From contig JBHENW010000050.1 in the NCBI GenBank assembly GCA_046261875.1, forward strand, positions 1-64,000: 64,000 bases of DNA, given 5' to 3'. Each line of letters starts with the position of its first letter. Position 1 is the stretch's first letter. Under the pieces are notes generated by a model, which had not been told where the DNA came from, ran no database searches, and saw nothing but the letters and a program-made list of their open reading frames with translations. A program made the translations under genes and the position numbers. This stretch comes from JBHENW01 sp046261875. GTDB taxonomy: Bacteria > Acidobacteriota > Thermoanaerobaculia > UBA5066 > Gp7-AA6. Below, piece by piece: positions 9,194 to 17,793 of this stretch.

Positions 9194-9907
9194 TTGAGCA
9201 CGGTCACCGAGACCCTCTCGGACTTCCAGGTCCGCCTGGGATACAGCTTCCGCGAACCCGCGCTGCTCGCGCGCGCCCTGACCCATCGGTCCTTCACCAA
9301 CGAGCACCGCGACCCGCGATCCCCCAACAACGAGCGGCTGGAGTTCCTGGGCGACACGGTCCTCGGTTTCGTGGTGGGCGAGTACATCTACCGCGCCTTT
9401 CCGAATCTCCAGGAAGGGGCTTTGTCGAAGATCAAGGCACACCTCGTCTCCGCGACGATGCTCGCCGCGAAGGCGCGGGAGCTGGGAATCGGAAGGTTCC
9501 TCCGGATGGGGACCGGGGAGGCCCGGTCGGGTGGGGCCGAAAAGCTCTCCCTTCTCGCCGACGCTTTCGAGGCCGTGGTGGCCGCGGTCTACCTCGACGG
9601 AGGCCTCTCGGCGGCGGAGACGCTCGTGCGGAGGGTTTTCGCGCCCGACGTCGCCGGCATCGACATCGGGGACCTCTCTTTTCACGATTACAAGACGGCG
9701 CTGCAGGAGTGCGCGCAGAGTCTCGGCCTTCCTCTCCCGGAATATCGCGTCGTGGACGAGTACGGGCCGGACCACGAGAAGTCCTTCGTCGTGGAGGCCT
9801 TCTGGGACGGGGTGGCCTTCGCTTACGGGCGCGGCAGCTCGAAGCGGGAAGCGCAGCGCAAGGCCGCCAAGGAGGCGCTCAAGAAGCTGGGGAGACTCCC
9901 GCCGTAG
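9194..9907 (+). CDS. rnc: Ribonuclease III
   Basis: About 237 residues. Start is TTG 9194 (GAGG 5 nt upstream) or TTG 9191. The endonuclease domain shows NNERLEFLGDTVLG (signature with catalytic Glu/Asp) and the second acidic site ADAFEAVVAAVYLD. A dsRNA-binding domain follows (DYKTALQE to GRGSSKREAQRKAAKEAL). It cleaves double-stranded RNA in rRNA precursor and mRNA processing. It begins 20 bp after tRNA-Leu, so it may share that transcript. Confidence 0.95.
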   Translation: MSTVTETLSDFQVRLGYSFREPALLARALTHRSFTNEHRDPRSPNNERLEFLGDTVLGFVVGEYIYRAFPNLQEGALSKIKAHLVSATMLAAKARELGIGRFLRMGTGEARSGGAEKLSLLADAFEAVVAAVYLDGGLSAAETLVRRVFAPDVAGIDIGDLSFHDYKTALQECAQSLGLPLPEYRVVDEYGPDHEKSFVVEAFWDGVAFAYGRGSSKREAQRKAAKEALKKLGRLPP

Positions 9908-9942
9908 TGGCGGCGGGGAAGACACGACCGCAGGAGCCGACG

Positions 9943-11661
9943 CTAAGGAGCTCTGGCCAGCCGTTCGAGGAATTTGTCCGCGTCCTCGAATCCCACGAGG
10001 CGCAGATCGGTTCGCTCCTGTCCCGCCCCGTCCAGGAAGACGATGGTCGGTACTCCCAGCACGCGGAACTTGTTCGTCAGGGCGAGTGCCTCCGCCGTTC
10101 CGCCGCGAGTGAGGTCCACTTTGAAGAGGGCTCGCTGCGAAAGCTCCTTCTGCACGCGTTCGTCGGAGAACGTGCGCTGGTCGAGCTCGAGACACGGCAC
10201 GCACCAGTCGGCGGTGAAATCTAGCACCGCGGGGCGGCCCGACTCGGCCAGGCCGGTCTCTGTGTAGGGCTGCCACCCGAGCGCCTTGCGCGGGTAGAAG
10301 AACGCGGCGCCCGCCAGAAAGAGAACGGCCGTGGCAAAGCGCGCCAGCCGCGCGAGGCCGAAGCCCCGGATGAGCAGGACGATCGCGCCGAGGACGAGCG
10401 TCGCCGGCAGCAGCCACTCGCTCCAGGGCCGCGGGAGGACAAGCCGGAGGAAGTACGCGGCCATTGCGAGGAGAAGCCAGCCGAAGACTTTTTTCACGCC
10501 CTCCATCCATTCCCCGGCGCGCGGGAGGCGAGAGAGGCTCCCCGAGAAAAGCGCGAGGAAGAGATAGGGCAGGCCGAGCCCGAGGGAAAGCACGCCGAAG
10601 AAGAGCACACCGAGGAGCAGGTTGCGGCGCTCCGCGACGAATGCGAGGAGCCCGAGCGTGAACGGAGCGACGCAGGGGGCCGCGACGATGCCGACGAGGA
10701 GTCCCATTCCGAAGGCCCCGGCGGCTCCGGTGCGAGACCCGCCCCCCGCCAGGCGCATCAGGACCGTCGGCGTCTTCAGTTCATAGAGTCCGAACATGGA
10801 GAGGGCGAGGGCGACCAGGATCGCGGCGATGCCCGTCAGAACCCACCGGTTCTGAAGAGCCGCGCCGAAGAGCTGGCCGGAGAGGGATGCAGCGACACCG
10901 AGGGCCGAGTACATGACCACGATCCCCAGCACGTACAGGGAGGCAAGGGTCAGGATCCGGCCGCGGCTCCCGGCCGCCTGACGGCCGAAAAATCCCACCG
11001 TCAGCGGGATGACCGGGTAGACGCAGGGGGTCAGGTTCAGCGCCAGCCCGCCGACGAATAGGCTGAGGAGGACGAGGAGGTAACCCCGGTCGGCGAGGTT
11101 GCGTCCGAACTCGCTCTCCGCGACCGCCTGACCGGAAACCGCGGGCGCCGCGCTCAAGGGCACCGCGCCGCCCGGCAGGCCCCCCGTCACGCCGGCGGCC
11201 CCCCCGGCGCTCTCCCCGGTCCGGAAGGCGGCCGTAGCCGGGGGAAGGCACTGCGTGTCGTTGCAGGCCTGATACTCGAGCTGCCCGGCGAGGACGGGCG
11301 GAGAAGCGGAGCCCCAGCGGACAGGCACCGCGATCACGAACTGCCCCTCGTAAACGGAGAGGGGACTTTTCGAGAACGAGAACTTGCGCATGACGCCGGG
11401 CGGATAGACGGGGTCGTCCCAGCGCACGCCGGGGATCGGGCTGGAAGTCAGCGCCGTCGGGATCAGGTAGTCCTCCGACGGCCGGTGGCTGTTGACGTGC
11501 CATCCCTCCGCGATGCGGACCTGTACCCGCAGCGTCCCCCGGCCCGGCTCGGCGGTCTCGACCCGGGCGCTCACCTCGACCAGGTCGGCCGGTCTCTGCG
11601 CGGCCGCCGGAGCGGCCGCGAGCGGGGCGAGACACGTCGCGAGCAGCGCGAGCCGCTTCAT
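9943..11661 (-). CDS. dsbD: Thiol:disulfide interchange protein DsbD
   Basis: 572 residues. A signal peptide ends at AAAQ. The N-terminal periplasmic alpha domain has the Cys pair in CNDTQCLPP. A CcdA-like domain of about eight TM helices carries the two essential Cys in NLTPCVYPVIP and VAAPCVAPFTLG. The C-terminal periplasmic thioredoxin domain has the WCVPC active site (FTADWCVPCLELDQ). It moves electrons from cytoplasmic thioredoxin to the periplasm. Its ATG overlaps the upstream thioredoxin-like gene as ATGA. Confidence 0.94.
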   Translation of the reverse strand: MKRLALLATCLAPLAAAPAAAQRPADLVEVSARVETAEPGRGTLRVQVRIAEGWHVNSHRPSEDYLIPTALTSSPIPGVRWDDPVYPPGVMRKFSFSKSPLSVYEGQFVIAVPVRWGSASPPVLAGQLEYQACNDTQCLPPATAAFRTGESAGGAAGVTGGLPGGAVPLSAAPAVSGQAVAESEFGRNLADRGYLLVLLSLFVGGLALNLTPCVYPVIPLTVGFFGRQAAGSRGRILTLASLYVLGIVVMYSALGVAASLSGQLFGAALQNRWVLTGIAAILVALALSMFGLYELKTPTVLMRLAGGGSRTGAAGAFGMGLLVGIVAAPCVAPFTLGLLAFVAERRNLLLGVLFFGVLSLGLGLPYLFLALFSGSLSRLPRAGEWMEGVKKVFGWLLLAMAAYFLRLVLPRPWSEWLLPATLVLGAIVLLIRGFGLARLARFATAVLFLAGAAFFYPRKALGWQPYTETGLAESGRPAVLDFTADWCVPCLELDQRTFSDERVQKELSQRALFKVDLTRGGTAEALALTNKFRVLGVPTIVFLDGAGQERTDLRLVGFEDADKFLERLARAP

Positions 11662-12542
11662 GGCTTGCCGACGGCCGATTCCAGCTTCTGGACGAGCTCC
11701 TGGACCTGGGCCAGGTGGGGAGACTTCGGATGGTCCTTCACGAACTTCCGGAAGAGGACCAGCGCTTCAGCCGGCTTGTTCTCGGCCAGCGGAATCTGCG
11801 CCCGGAAGAGCTCCGCGCGCTCCCGCCGCTCGCCGCTCTTCGTCGTCGCGATGAGGCGGTCGATCGTCCGACGCGCCGCCGCAGGTCTCGCCAGCTCCAT
11901 CTCGACGGCCGCCAGGACCTCCCGCGCTTCGTCGCGCTGGGCCGCGGTCGCTTTCGGGTGGGAGGCGGCGCGCACGAGCCGCGGAAGGGCGGCGCCCGGG
12001 TCGGATCGCTCGTAGAGCTCGCGGCCGGTGGTCAGAGCTTCCCCCGCAGGCAGCCGCGGGACGTCCTGCGCTTCGACCTTTCGAGCGAACTTGCGGTACG
12101 CGTCGAGGTCCTGATGCACGTGTCGGTAGAAGTCGGGGGCGTTCATGAAACCTTCCATGCGGAAGACGATGCGCCCCTCGGGGGAGAGGATCAGGATCGC
12201 GGGCGCCTCGTGGACTCCGTACCGGTCGCGCAGCTCCCGGGCCGCGGCGGATTCCAGATCCACCTTGACGGGCACCATCCCGATCAGCAGCGCCTCGAAA
12301 TCGAAGGCGGGGTAGAGGAGGCTCTTCATGCGCTGGCAGTTCCCGCACTCCTCGTTCTCGAACTCGACGAAGACGAGCTTGTTCTCGGCGACCGCGCGGG
12401 AGCGGGCCTCCTCCGGGTCCGCCGCCCAGACGGCGTTGCCGGGGCTCTGCAGGACCCGGGGCCCGTCGTTGGGGAGCTCCTGGGCCGTCGCGGCGCCCGC
12501 GGAGAGGATGATGAGGGCGCTCAGTCGCAGCGCGAGCTTCAA
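11658..12542 (-). CDS. Secreted thioredoxin-fold protein with TPR-like C-terminus
   Basis: About 294 residues from TTG 12542, which has GGAG upstream and directly precedes a basic/hydrophobic signal (LKLALRLSALIIL). TTG 12572 is an alternative. The thioredoxin fold has active site CGNC (FENEECGNCQRM) and the cis-Pro segment HEAPAIL. Residues about 190-290 are helical and TPR-like (PAEALVLFRKFVKDHPKSPHL). It sits in a two-gene operon with dsbD, so it is probably a periplasmic reductase or chaperone that receives electrons from DsbD. The substrate is unknown. Confidence 0.8.
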   Translation of the reverse strand: MKLALRLSALIILSAGAATAQELPNDGPRVLQSPGNAVWAADPEEARSRAVAENKLVFVEFENEECGNCQRMKSLLYPAFDFEALLIGMVPVKVDLESAAARELRDRYGVHEAPAILILSPEGRIVFRMEGFMNAPDFYRHVHQDLDAYRKFARKVEAQDVPRLPAGEALTTGRELYERSDPGAALPRLVRAASHPKATAAQRDEAREVLAAVEMELARPAAARRTIDRLIATTKSGERRERAELFRAQIPLAENKPAEALVLFRKFVKDHPKSPHLAQVQELVQKLESAVGKP

Positions 12543-12614
12543 GCTGGCTTCTCCATCGGTGATGGTCTGCAAACGCCCGGCGCGGGCGCGGAATTCCAGA
12601 GTCTCCTCAACGGT

Positions 12615-12643
12615 TTGACAGCCTCTGGCCCCTTTGCTACGGT
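12615..12643 (+). promoter_or_regulatory. Probable promoter of tRNA-Phe
   Basis: A consensus -35 TTGACA (12615-12620), 17-bp spacer and -10 TACGGT (12638-12643), ending 11 bp before the tRNA acceptor stem. Confidence 0.65.
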
Positions 12644-12654
12644 AGCGCGCCCTC

Positions 12655-12730
12655 GCCCAGGTAGCTCAGTTGGTAGAGCAAGGGACTGAAAATCCCTGTG
12701 TCGGCGGTTCAATTCCGTCCCTGGGCACCA
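12655..12730 (+). tRNA. tRNA-Phe (GAA)
   Basis: Acceptor GCCCAGG/CCTGGGC, D-arm GCTCAGTTGGTAGAGC, anticodon stem-loop GGGA-CTGAAAA-TCCC with GAA, T-loop TTCAATT, discriminator A and encoded CCA. Confidence 0.97.
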
Positions 12731-12769
12731 CCCCGCAGAGCGGCCGCACCGCCCGGCTAAGATCTCCAT

Positions 12770-13285
12770 GTGATCCTCAAAGTGGCCAAGCTCGGGGTCC
12801 CGACGCTGCGGTCGAAGTCGCGAGAGGTCGATCCGCGCGCCGTCGCCCGGGGGGACTACGAGCCCTTCCTCGCGGACCTGGAAGACACGATGCACGAATA
12901 CGAGGGGACCGGGATCGCGGCGCCGCAGGTCTTCACGCCGCTCCGCATCTTCCTCTACGAGGTCCATCCGGAGACCCGCAAGCGCAAGGAGAAGGAGGTC
13001 CCGCTGACCGCTTTCTTCAACGCGACCTACGAGGGGGTGGGAGAGACGATCGAGGAAGACTCCGAGGGCTGCCTCTCCATGCCCTTCCTCTGGGGGGGTG
13101 TGGTTCCGCGCTTCCAGACGATCCGGGTCAACGCGCTCGAGCGGTCGGGCAAACCCGTGAGCTTCGAGGCGTCCGGCTACCACGCCCGCGTGCTCCAGCA
13201 CGAGATCGACCACCTCGATGGCCTCGTCTATCTCGACCGCATGAAGGACATGAAGTCCCTGACCTACACCGTGCGGTTCGGTTAG
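12770..13285 (+). CDS. def: Peptide deformylase
   Basis: 171 residues from GTG 12770. All three metallopeptidase motifs are present: GTGIAAPQV (motif 1), EGCLSMP with the metal-binding Cys (motif 2) and QHEIDHLDG with two His ligands and the catalytic Glu (motif 3). It removes the formyl group from nascent protein N-termini. There is no fmt neighbour. It begins 39 bp after tRNA-Phe and may be read from the same promoter. Confidence 0.95.
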   Translation: MILKVAKLGVPTLRSKSREVDPRAVARGDYEPFLADLEDTMHEYEGTGIAAPQVFTPLRIFLYEVHPETRKRKEKEVPLTAFFNATYEGVGETIEEDSEGCLSMPFLWGGVVPRFQTIRVNALERSGKPVSFEASGYHARVLQHEIDHLDGLVYLDRMKDMKSLTYTVRFG

Positions 13286-13338
13286 GGGTCAATCGTGCAT
13301 TCCTGCATTTTTCTCCGCCGACTGGGGCGATACGAGCT

Positions 13339-13378
13339 TGTGAAAAATTTCACATTCTCCCCGTCCGGCGGATAGAAT
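13339..13378 (+). promoter_or_regulatory. CRP/FNR-type operator and -10 box before nuoB
   Basis: TGTGA-N6-TCACA at 13339-13354 is a perfect consensus CRP-family palindrome. A -10 box TAGAAT follows at 13373-13378. The operator centre is near -38 to -42 from the expected transcription start, a class II activator position. The predicted start lies a few bases before the nuoB ATG, so the mRNA may be nearly leaderless. No CRP-like regulator gene is in the window. Confidence 0.6.
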
Positions 13379-13390
13379 CGCCGCCGGCCG

Positions 13391-13935
<545 letters not shown>

Positions 13936-13939
<4 letters not shown>

Positions 13940-15666
13940 CCGTCGCCGAGGCGCCGCCGCTTTCGCGCGGAGCCGAGCGGATCCGCGAGAGCCTCTCCCG
14001 CCATCCCGTTTCCAGCCGAGTCGAGATCCGCGACCTCGACCTGCCGACGCTCGAGCTCGGGCCGGAAGACTGGACGAGCCTCGCCCGGTTCCTGCGGGAC
14101 GACCCGGAGTGCCGCTACGACCTCTTCCTCGACCTCGCCGCGGTGGACAACCTGCGCCGGAAGGGACGTCCCACGCGGTTCGAGGCCGTGTTTCACCTCC
14201 GCTCGCTCTCCCGCGAGAACCACCTCCGCGTGAAGGTCCTCCTGCCGGACGGGAAGGAGCCCGTGCTCCCTTCGGTGCACGAGATCTGGCCCGCGGCCAA
14301 CTGGTTCGAGCGCGAAGCCTTCGACCTCATGGGCTTCCGGTTCACCGGCCACCCGAACCTGCGACGGCTCCTCGTGCACGACGCCTTCGTCGGTCACCCG
14401 CTGCGCAAGGACTACGCCCCCGGCCAGCGCTGGTTCTTCTCCGAGGACGACCTGCGGATGCCCGACTGGGCCCAGGAAACCGACGAGCGCGCCGGCCACT
14501 TCGAGACACAGACCCTCTCGATCGGCCCCTCCCATCCGGCGACGCACGGGATCATCCACCTGATCGCCCGCCTCGACGGCGAGCGCGTTACACGGGCCGA
14601 GACCCAGATCGGCTACATGCACCGCTGCTTCGAGAAGATGTCGGAGACGCACACCTGGAACCAGGTCATCCCGTACTGCGACCGGCTCAACTACGTCTCC
14701 GCGATGATCAACGGCGTCGGGTACGTGAAGACCGTCGAGAAGATGCTCGGCATCGACGTCCCGGAGCGCGGCGTCCTCATCCGCACGATCCTCTCGGAGT
14801 TCTCGCGGATCATGGACCACTGCGTGAACATCGGGACCAACCTCGTGGACATCGGCGCGCTGACGAACTTCTGGTACCTCTACCAGCCCCGCGAGAACAT
14901 CTACGGCCTCCTCGAAGCGTGCTGCGGGGCGCGCCTGACGGTCTCCTACGTGCGGGTCGGCGGGCTCGCGATCGACGTGCCCGACGACTTCGTTCCGCGC
15001 TGCCGGGCGCTGCTCGAGTCGATCCCGAACTTCCTGGACGACGTGGACCGCCTCGTCACGCGCAACCGGATCGTCCGTAACCGGCTCGGCGGGACCGGCG
15101 TCGTCACGGCCGAGCAGGCGATCGCCTGGGGCTTCACCGGCCCGATGCTCCGCTCGACGGGCGTGCCCTACGACGTCCGGCGGGCGCGGCCCTACGACTT
15201 CTACGACCGGTTCGACTGGGACGTGGCGATCTCGAAGAACGGCGACAACTACGCCCGCTACTCCGTCCGTATGGAGGAGATGCGGCAGTCGTTGAAGATC
15301 ATCCGCCAGGCACTCGACATCTTCCCGGCGAGCGGCCCCGTGAACTCCTCCGACTGGCACGTCGTCCTCCCGCCGAAGGACGCCGTGTACCACGACATGG
15401 AGTCGCTCATCTACCACTTCAAGCTCATCATGGAAGGCATCCGCGTACCGAAGGGGGAGCGCTACGACTGGATCGAAGGGGCCAACGGGGAGCTCGGCTT
15501 CTACGCGATCTCGGAAGGCGGCGGAGGCCCCTATCGCCTGAAGCCCCGGCCCCCGTGCTTCCCGATCCTGGCGGCCTACGAGCACATGATCGTGGGCGGC
15601 ACGATCTCCGACGCCGTCGCGACGCTCGGCACGCTCAACATCATCGCCGGGGAGCTCGAGCGGTGA
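13936..15666 (+). CDS. nuoCD: NADH-quinone oxidoreductase subunit C/D fusion
   Basis: 576 residues from ATG 13936. The NuoC part (about 1-190) ends in [19 protein letters not shown] and LRKDYAPG. The NuoD part follows with the quinone-site segment [22 protein letters not shown] and [10 protein letters not shown]. It lacks the paired CxxC nickel ligands of hydrogenase large subunits, so it is complex I and not a hydrogenase. Fused NuoCD is common in several phyla. It overlaps both neighbours by 4 bp. Confidence 0.94.
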
Positions 15667-16748
15667 GCGGCGTCGTCGACGTCTCCATCCGCGACCCGCG
15701 CAAGCTCACCTTCGCCGAGCGCCTCTATTTGCCCGAAATCTTCAAGGGGATGGCCGTCACGATGAGGCATTTCCTGCGCAACGTCGTCCGCGTCGGCCGT
15801 CTCCCGACGATCCTCTACCCCGAGCAGAAGCGCGACTACTCCGGCCGCTTCCGCGGCAAGCACATCTTGACGACCCGCGACGACGGGACGCTCAAGTGCG
15901 TGGCCTGCTACATGTGCGCGCAAGCCTGTCCGGCGGAGTGCATCACGATCGTCGCCGGCGAGCATCCCAAGCTCGCTTACGAGAAGTACCCGGTCGTCTT
16001 CGACATCGACATGCTGCGCTGCGTGTACTGCGGCTTCTGTGTCGACGCCTGCCCCAAGGACGCGATCTGGATGACGCGCGACTACGAGATGGCCTTCTTC
16101 AACCGCCAGGAAGCCGTTTTCGGCATCAACAAGCTCGTGGCGAAGCCGGGTCTGCCGGTCAAGGACGGGGTCGGCTACCGGCCGTACTACCCTGGGGACG
16201 GAACCGTGCCGCCGACCGACGCGGCGGTCGCTCCCGTGCCGCCCGGCGACGGGGAGCGTTTCCGCCTGCGCGAGGAGGGCCTTCCCGTCGTCCCCCGTCC
16301 GTCCGCGCCGCAGCTCGAGCCGGAGACCCGGGCGGACGCCGCGCCGGCGGCGAAAGTCGTCGGAGCGCTGCTCCTGGCGGTGCTGCCGCTCCTGCCGGCT
16401 TGCGCGAGCCGGGGAAAGGGGCGGGTCGTGGCGGTCACCCGGGTCCGCGAGCAAGTTTCGCCGTGCAACTTCCTCGGGCGGGTCACCGGGACCGAGGTCG
16501 GGGAGACGGAGACCGCCGAAGCGGCTCCCTCCGGAACGACCGAGTTCGCCATGCGCCAGGCCGCTGCCGCGCTCGGCGCCGACACGGTCCTGGTCCTTCC
16601 GGGCGGGTTGGCGGGCGAAGCCTCTCTCTGCGGGGAACGCTCGCCGGTCGTCGTCGAGAAGCCCGATCGGCGCCGCCGGACGCACGCCGGGATTCCGGTC
16701 GCCACGACCCCCACGCCCTCCGGCGTCTGGCCCGCCGGACTCCGATAG
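15663..16748 (+). CDS. nuoI: NuoI ferredoxin-type subunit with C-terminal lipoprotein-like extension
   Basis: 361 residues from GTG 15663, overlapping nuoCD as GTGA. Residues 1-180 are NuoI, with two [4Fe-4S] motifs (CVACYMCAQACP near 79-90, CVYCGFCVDACP near 120-131). A Pro/Ala-rich linker follows. Residues 231-247 then form a hydrophobic segment ending LPAC, like a lipobox. Residues 250-361 resemble a small DUF4156-like lipoprotein (VVAVTR then PCNFLGRVTG). NuoI is usually about 160-220 residues, so the tail of about 140 is extra. Either a lost stop fused two genes, or the tail anchors the subunit. There is no obvious internal ATG for a separate lipoprotein. Confidence 0.85.
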   Translation: MSGVVDVSIRDPRKLTFAERLYLPEIFKGMAVTMRHFLRNVVRVGRLPTILYPEQKRDYSGRFRGKHILTTRDDGTLKCVACYMCAQACPAECITIVAGEHPKLAYEKYPVVFDIDMLRCVYCGFCVDACPKDAIWMTRDYEMAFFNRQEAVFGINKLVAKPGLPVKDGVGYRPYYPGDGTVPPTDAAVAPVPPGDGERFRLREEGLPVVPRPSAPQLEPETRADAAPAAKVVGALLLAVLPLLPACASRGKGRVVAVTRVREQVSPCNFLGRVTGTEVGETETAEAAPSGTTEFAMRQAAAALGADTVLVLPGGLAGEASLCGERSPVVVEKPDRRRRTHAGIPVATTPTPSGVWPAGLR

Positions 16749-16757
16749 GCGGCGCTC

Positions 16758-17780
16758 GTGCTGCCGCTCGATCAGATGCGTCGGGAGCTGACCCACCGGG
16801 CGCGAACGCTCCTGCGGCGGCTCGGCTCCGGCTTCACGACGAGGCCGCGGGCGGACGCCCGATTCCGCGATCGCTACTTCGCGGAGGAGCCGGTCCACCT
16901 GCGCCGGATGAAGGAGTACCGGCTCGACCGCTTTCCGAAGTCCGGGCCGCTGCCCTGGCTCGACCGGCCCGACGCGCAAGAGGAGATCGCACGCCGGCGC
17001 GCGGCCGGGGAGATCTCGGAGGAGGAGGCTGCGCGTTGCCGGCAATGGGCGCGGGACGGCTTCGTCCTCCTGCCCGGCCTCTTCTCAGCCGCGTATCTGG
17101 ACTCGGTCTGGGCCGCCTACGAACGGGGCATCGCGGACGGCACCGTCGTCCTGCAGCCGGAGCAGCCGATCCGCGGCGACCCGCTGCCCCCGCGTTCGCT
17201 CGACCCGCACCTCAAGGTGACCGAGCTGGACGGCCTGCTGCGCCATCCGCAGCTCCTGAAGTGCAGCAACCTGCTCCTCGGGCGCGAGTCCGTCCCTTTC
17301 CAGACGCTCCTGTCCCACAAGGGGAGCCAGCAGAAGCCGCACTCCGACTCGATCCACATGACGACGTATCCGCCGGGCTACCTGACGGCCTGTTGGGTCG
17401 CTTTCGAGGAGATCCATCCCGACTGCGGACCCGTCGAGTACTACCCCGGCAGCCACCGGCTGCCGTTTCTCTCGAGCGACGCCCTCGGGATCTCGACCGC
17501 CGACTTCCGGCGTCGCGGCTATGCGACCTACTTCGAGCGCTACGAGCCCGCGATCGCCAACCTGGTCCAGCGGGAGAGCCTGGTGCCCGTTCCCTTCCGG
17601 GCCCGGAAGGGAGACGTCCTGTTCTGGCACGCGAACCTGATCCACGCCGGGTCGCCCCGCCGCAACCTCTCGCTGTCGCGCAAGGCGGCGGTCTGCCACT
17701 ACTTCGCGAAGGGGGCGGTCTGTTACCACGATCTCGCGGGGACTCTGGCCGACCCGGGACGGGTCGGGGCCGCCCACTGA
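16758..17780 (+). CDS. Phytanoyl-CoA dioxygenase (PhyH) family oxygenase
   Basis: 340 residues from GTG 16758. It shows the double-stranded beta-helix of Fe(II)/2-oxoglutarate oxygenases: the His-x-Asp of the facial triad in QKPHSDSIHM, the WVAFEEIHPDCGPVEYYPGSH segment in shortened form (PDCGPVEYYPGSHRLP), and the distal His in WHANLIHAGSP. The substrate cannot be read from sequence; relatives hydroxylate fatty acyl, halogenated or secondary-metabolite substrates. It lies 9 bp after nuoI, so it may be the last gene of that operon, although no functional link to complex I is evident. Confidence 0.82.
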   Translation: MLPLDQMRRELTHRARTLLRRLGSGFTTRPRADARFRDRYFAEEPVHLRRMKEYRLDRFPKSGPLPWLDRPDAQEEIARRRAAGEISEEEAARCRQWARDGFVLLPGLFSAAYLDSVWAAYERGIADGTVVLQPEQPIRGDPLPPRSLDPHLKVTELDGLLRHPQLLKCSNLLLGRESVPFQTLLSHKGSQQKPHSDSIHMTTYPPGYLTACWVAFEEIHPDCGPVEYYPGSHRLPFLSSDALGISTADFRRRGYATYFERYEPAIANLVQRESLVPVPFRARKGDVLFWHANLIHAGSPRRNLSLSRKAAVCHYFAKGAVCYHDLAGTLADPGRVGAAH

Positions 17781-17793
17781 GTCCGACGGAGGC

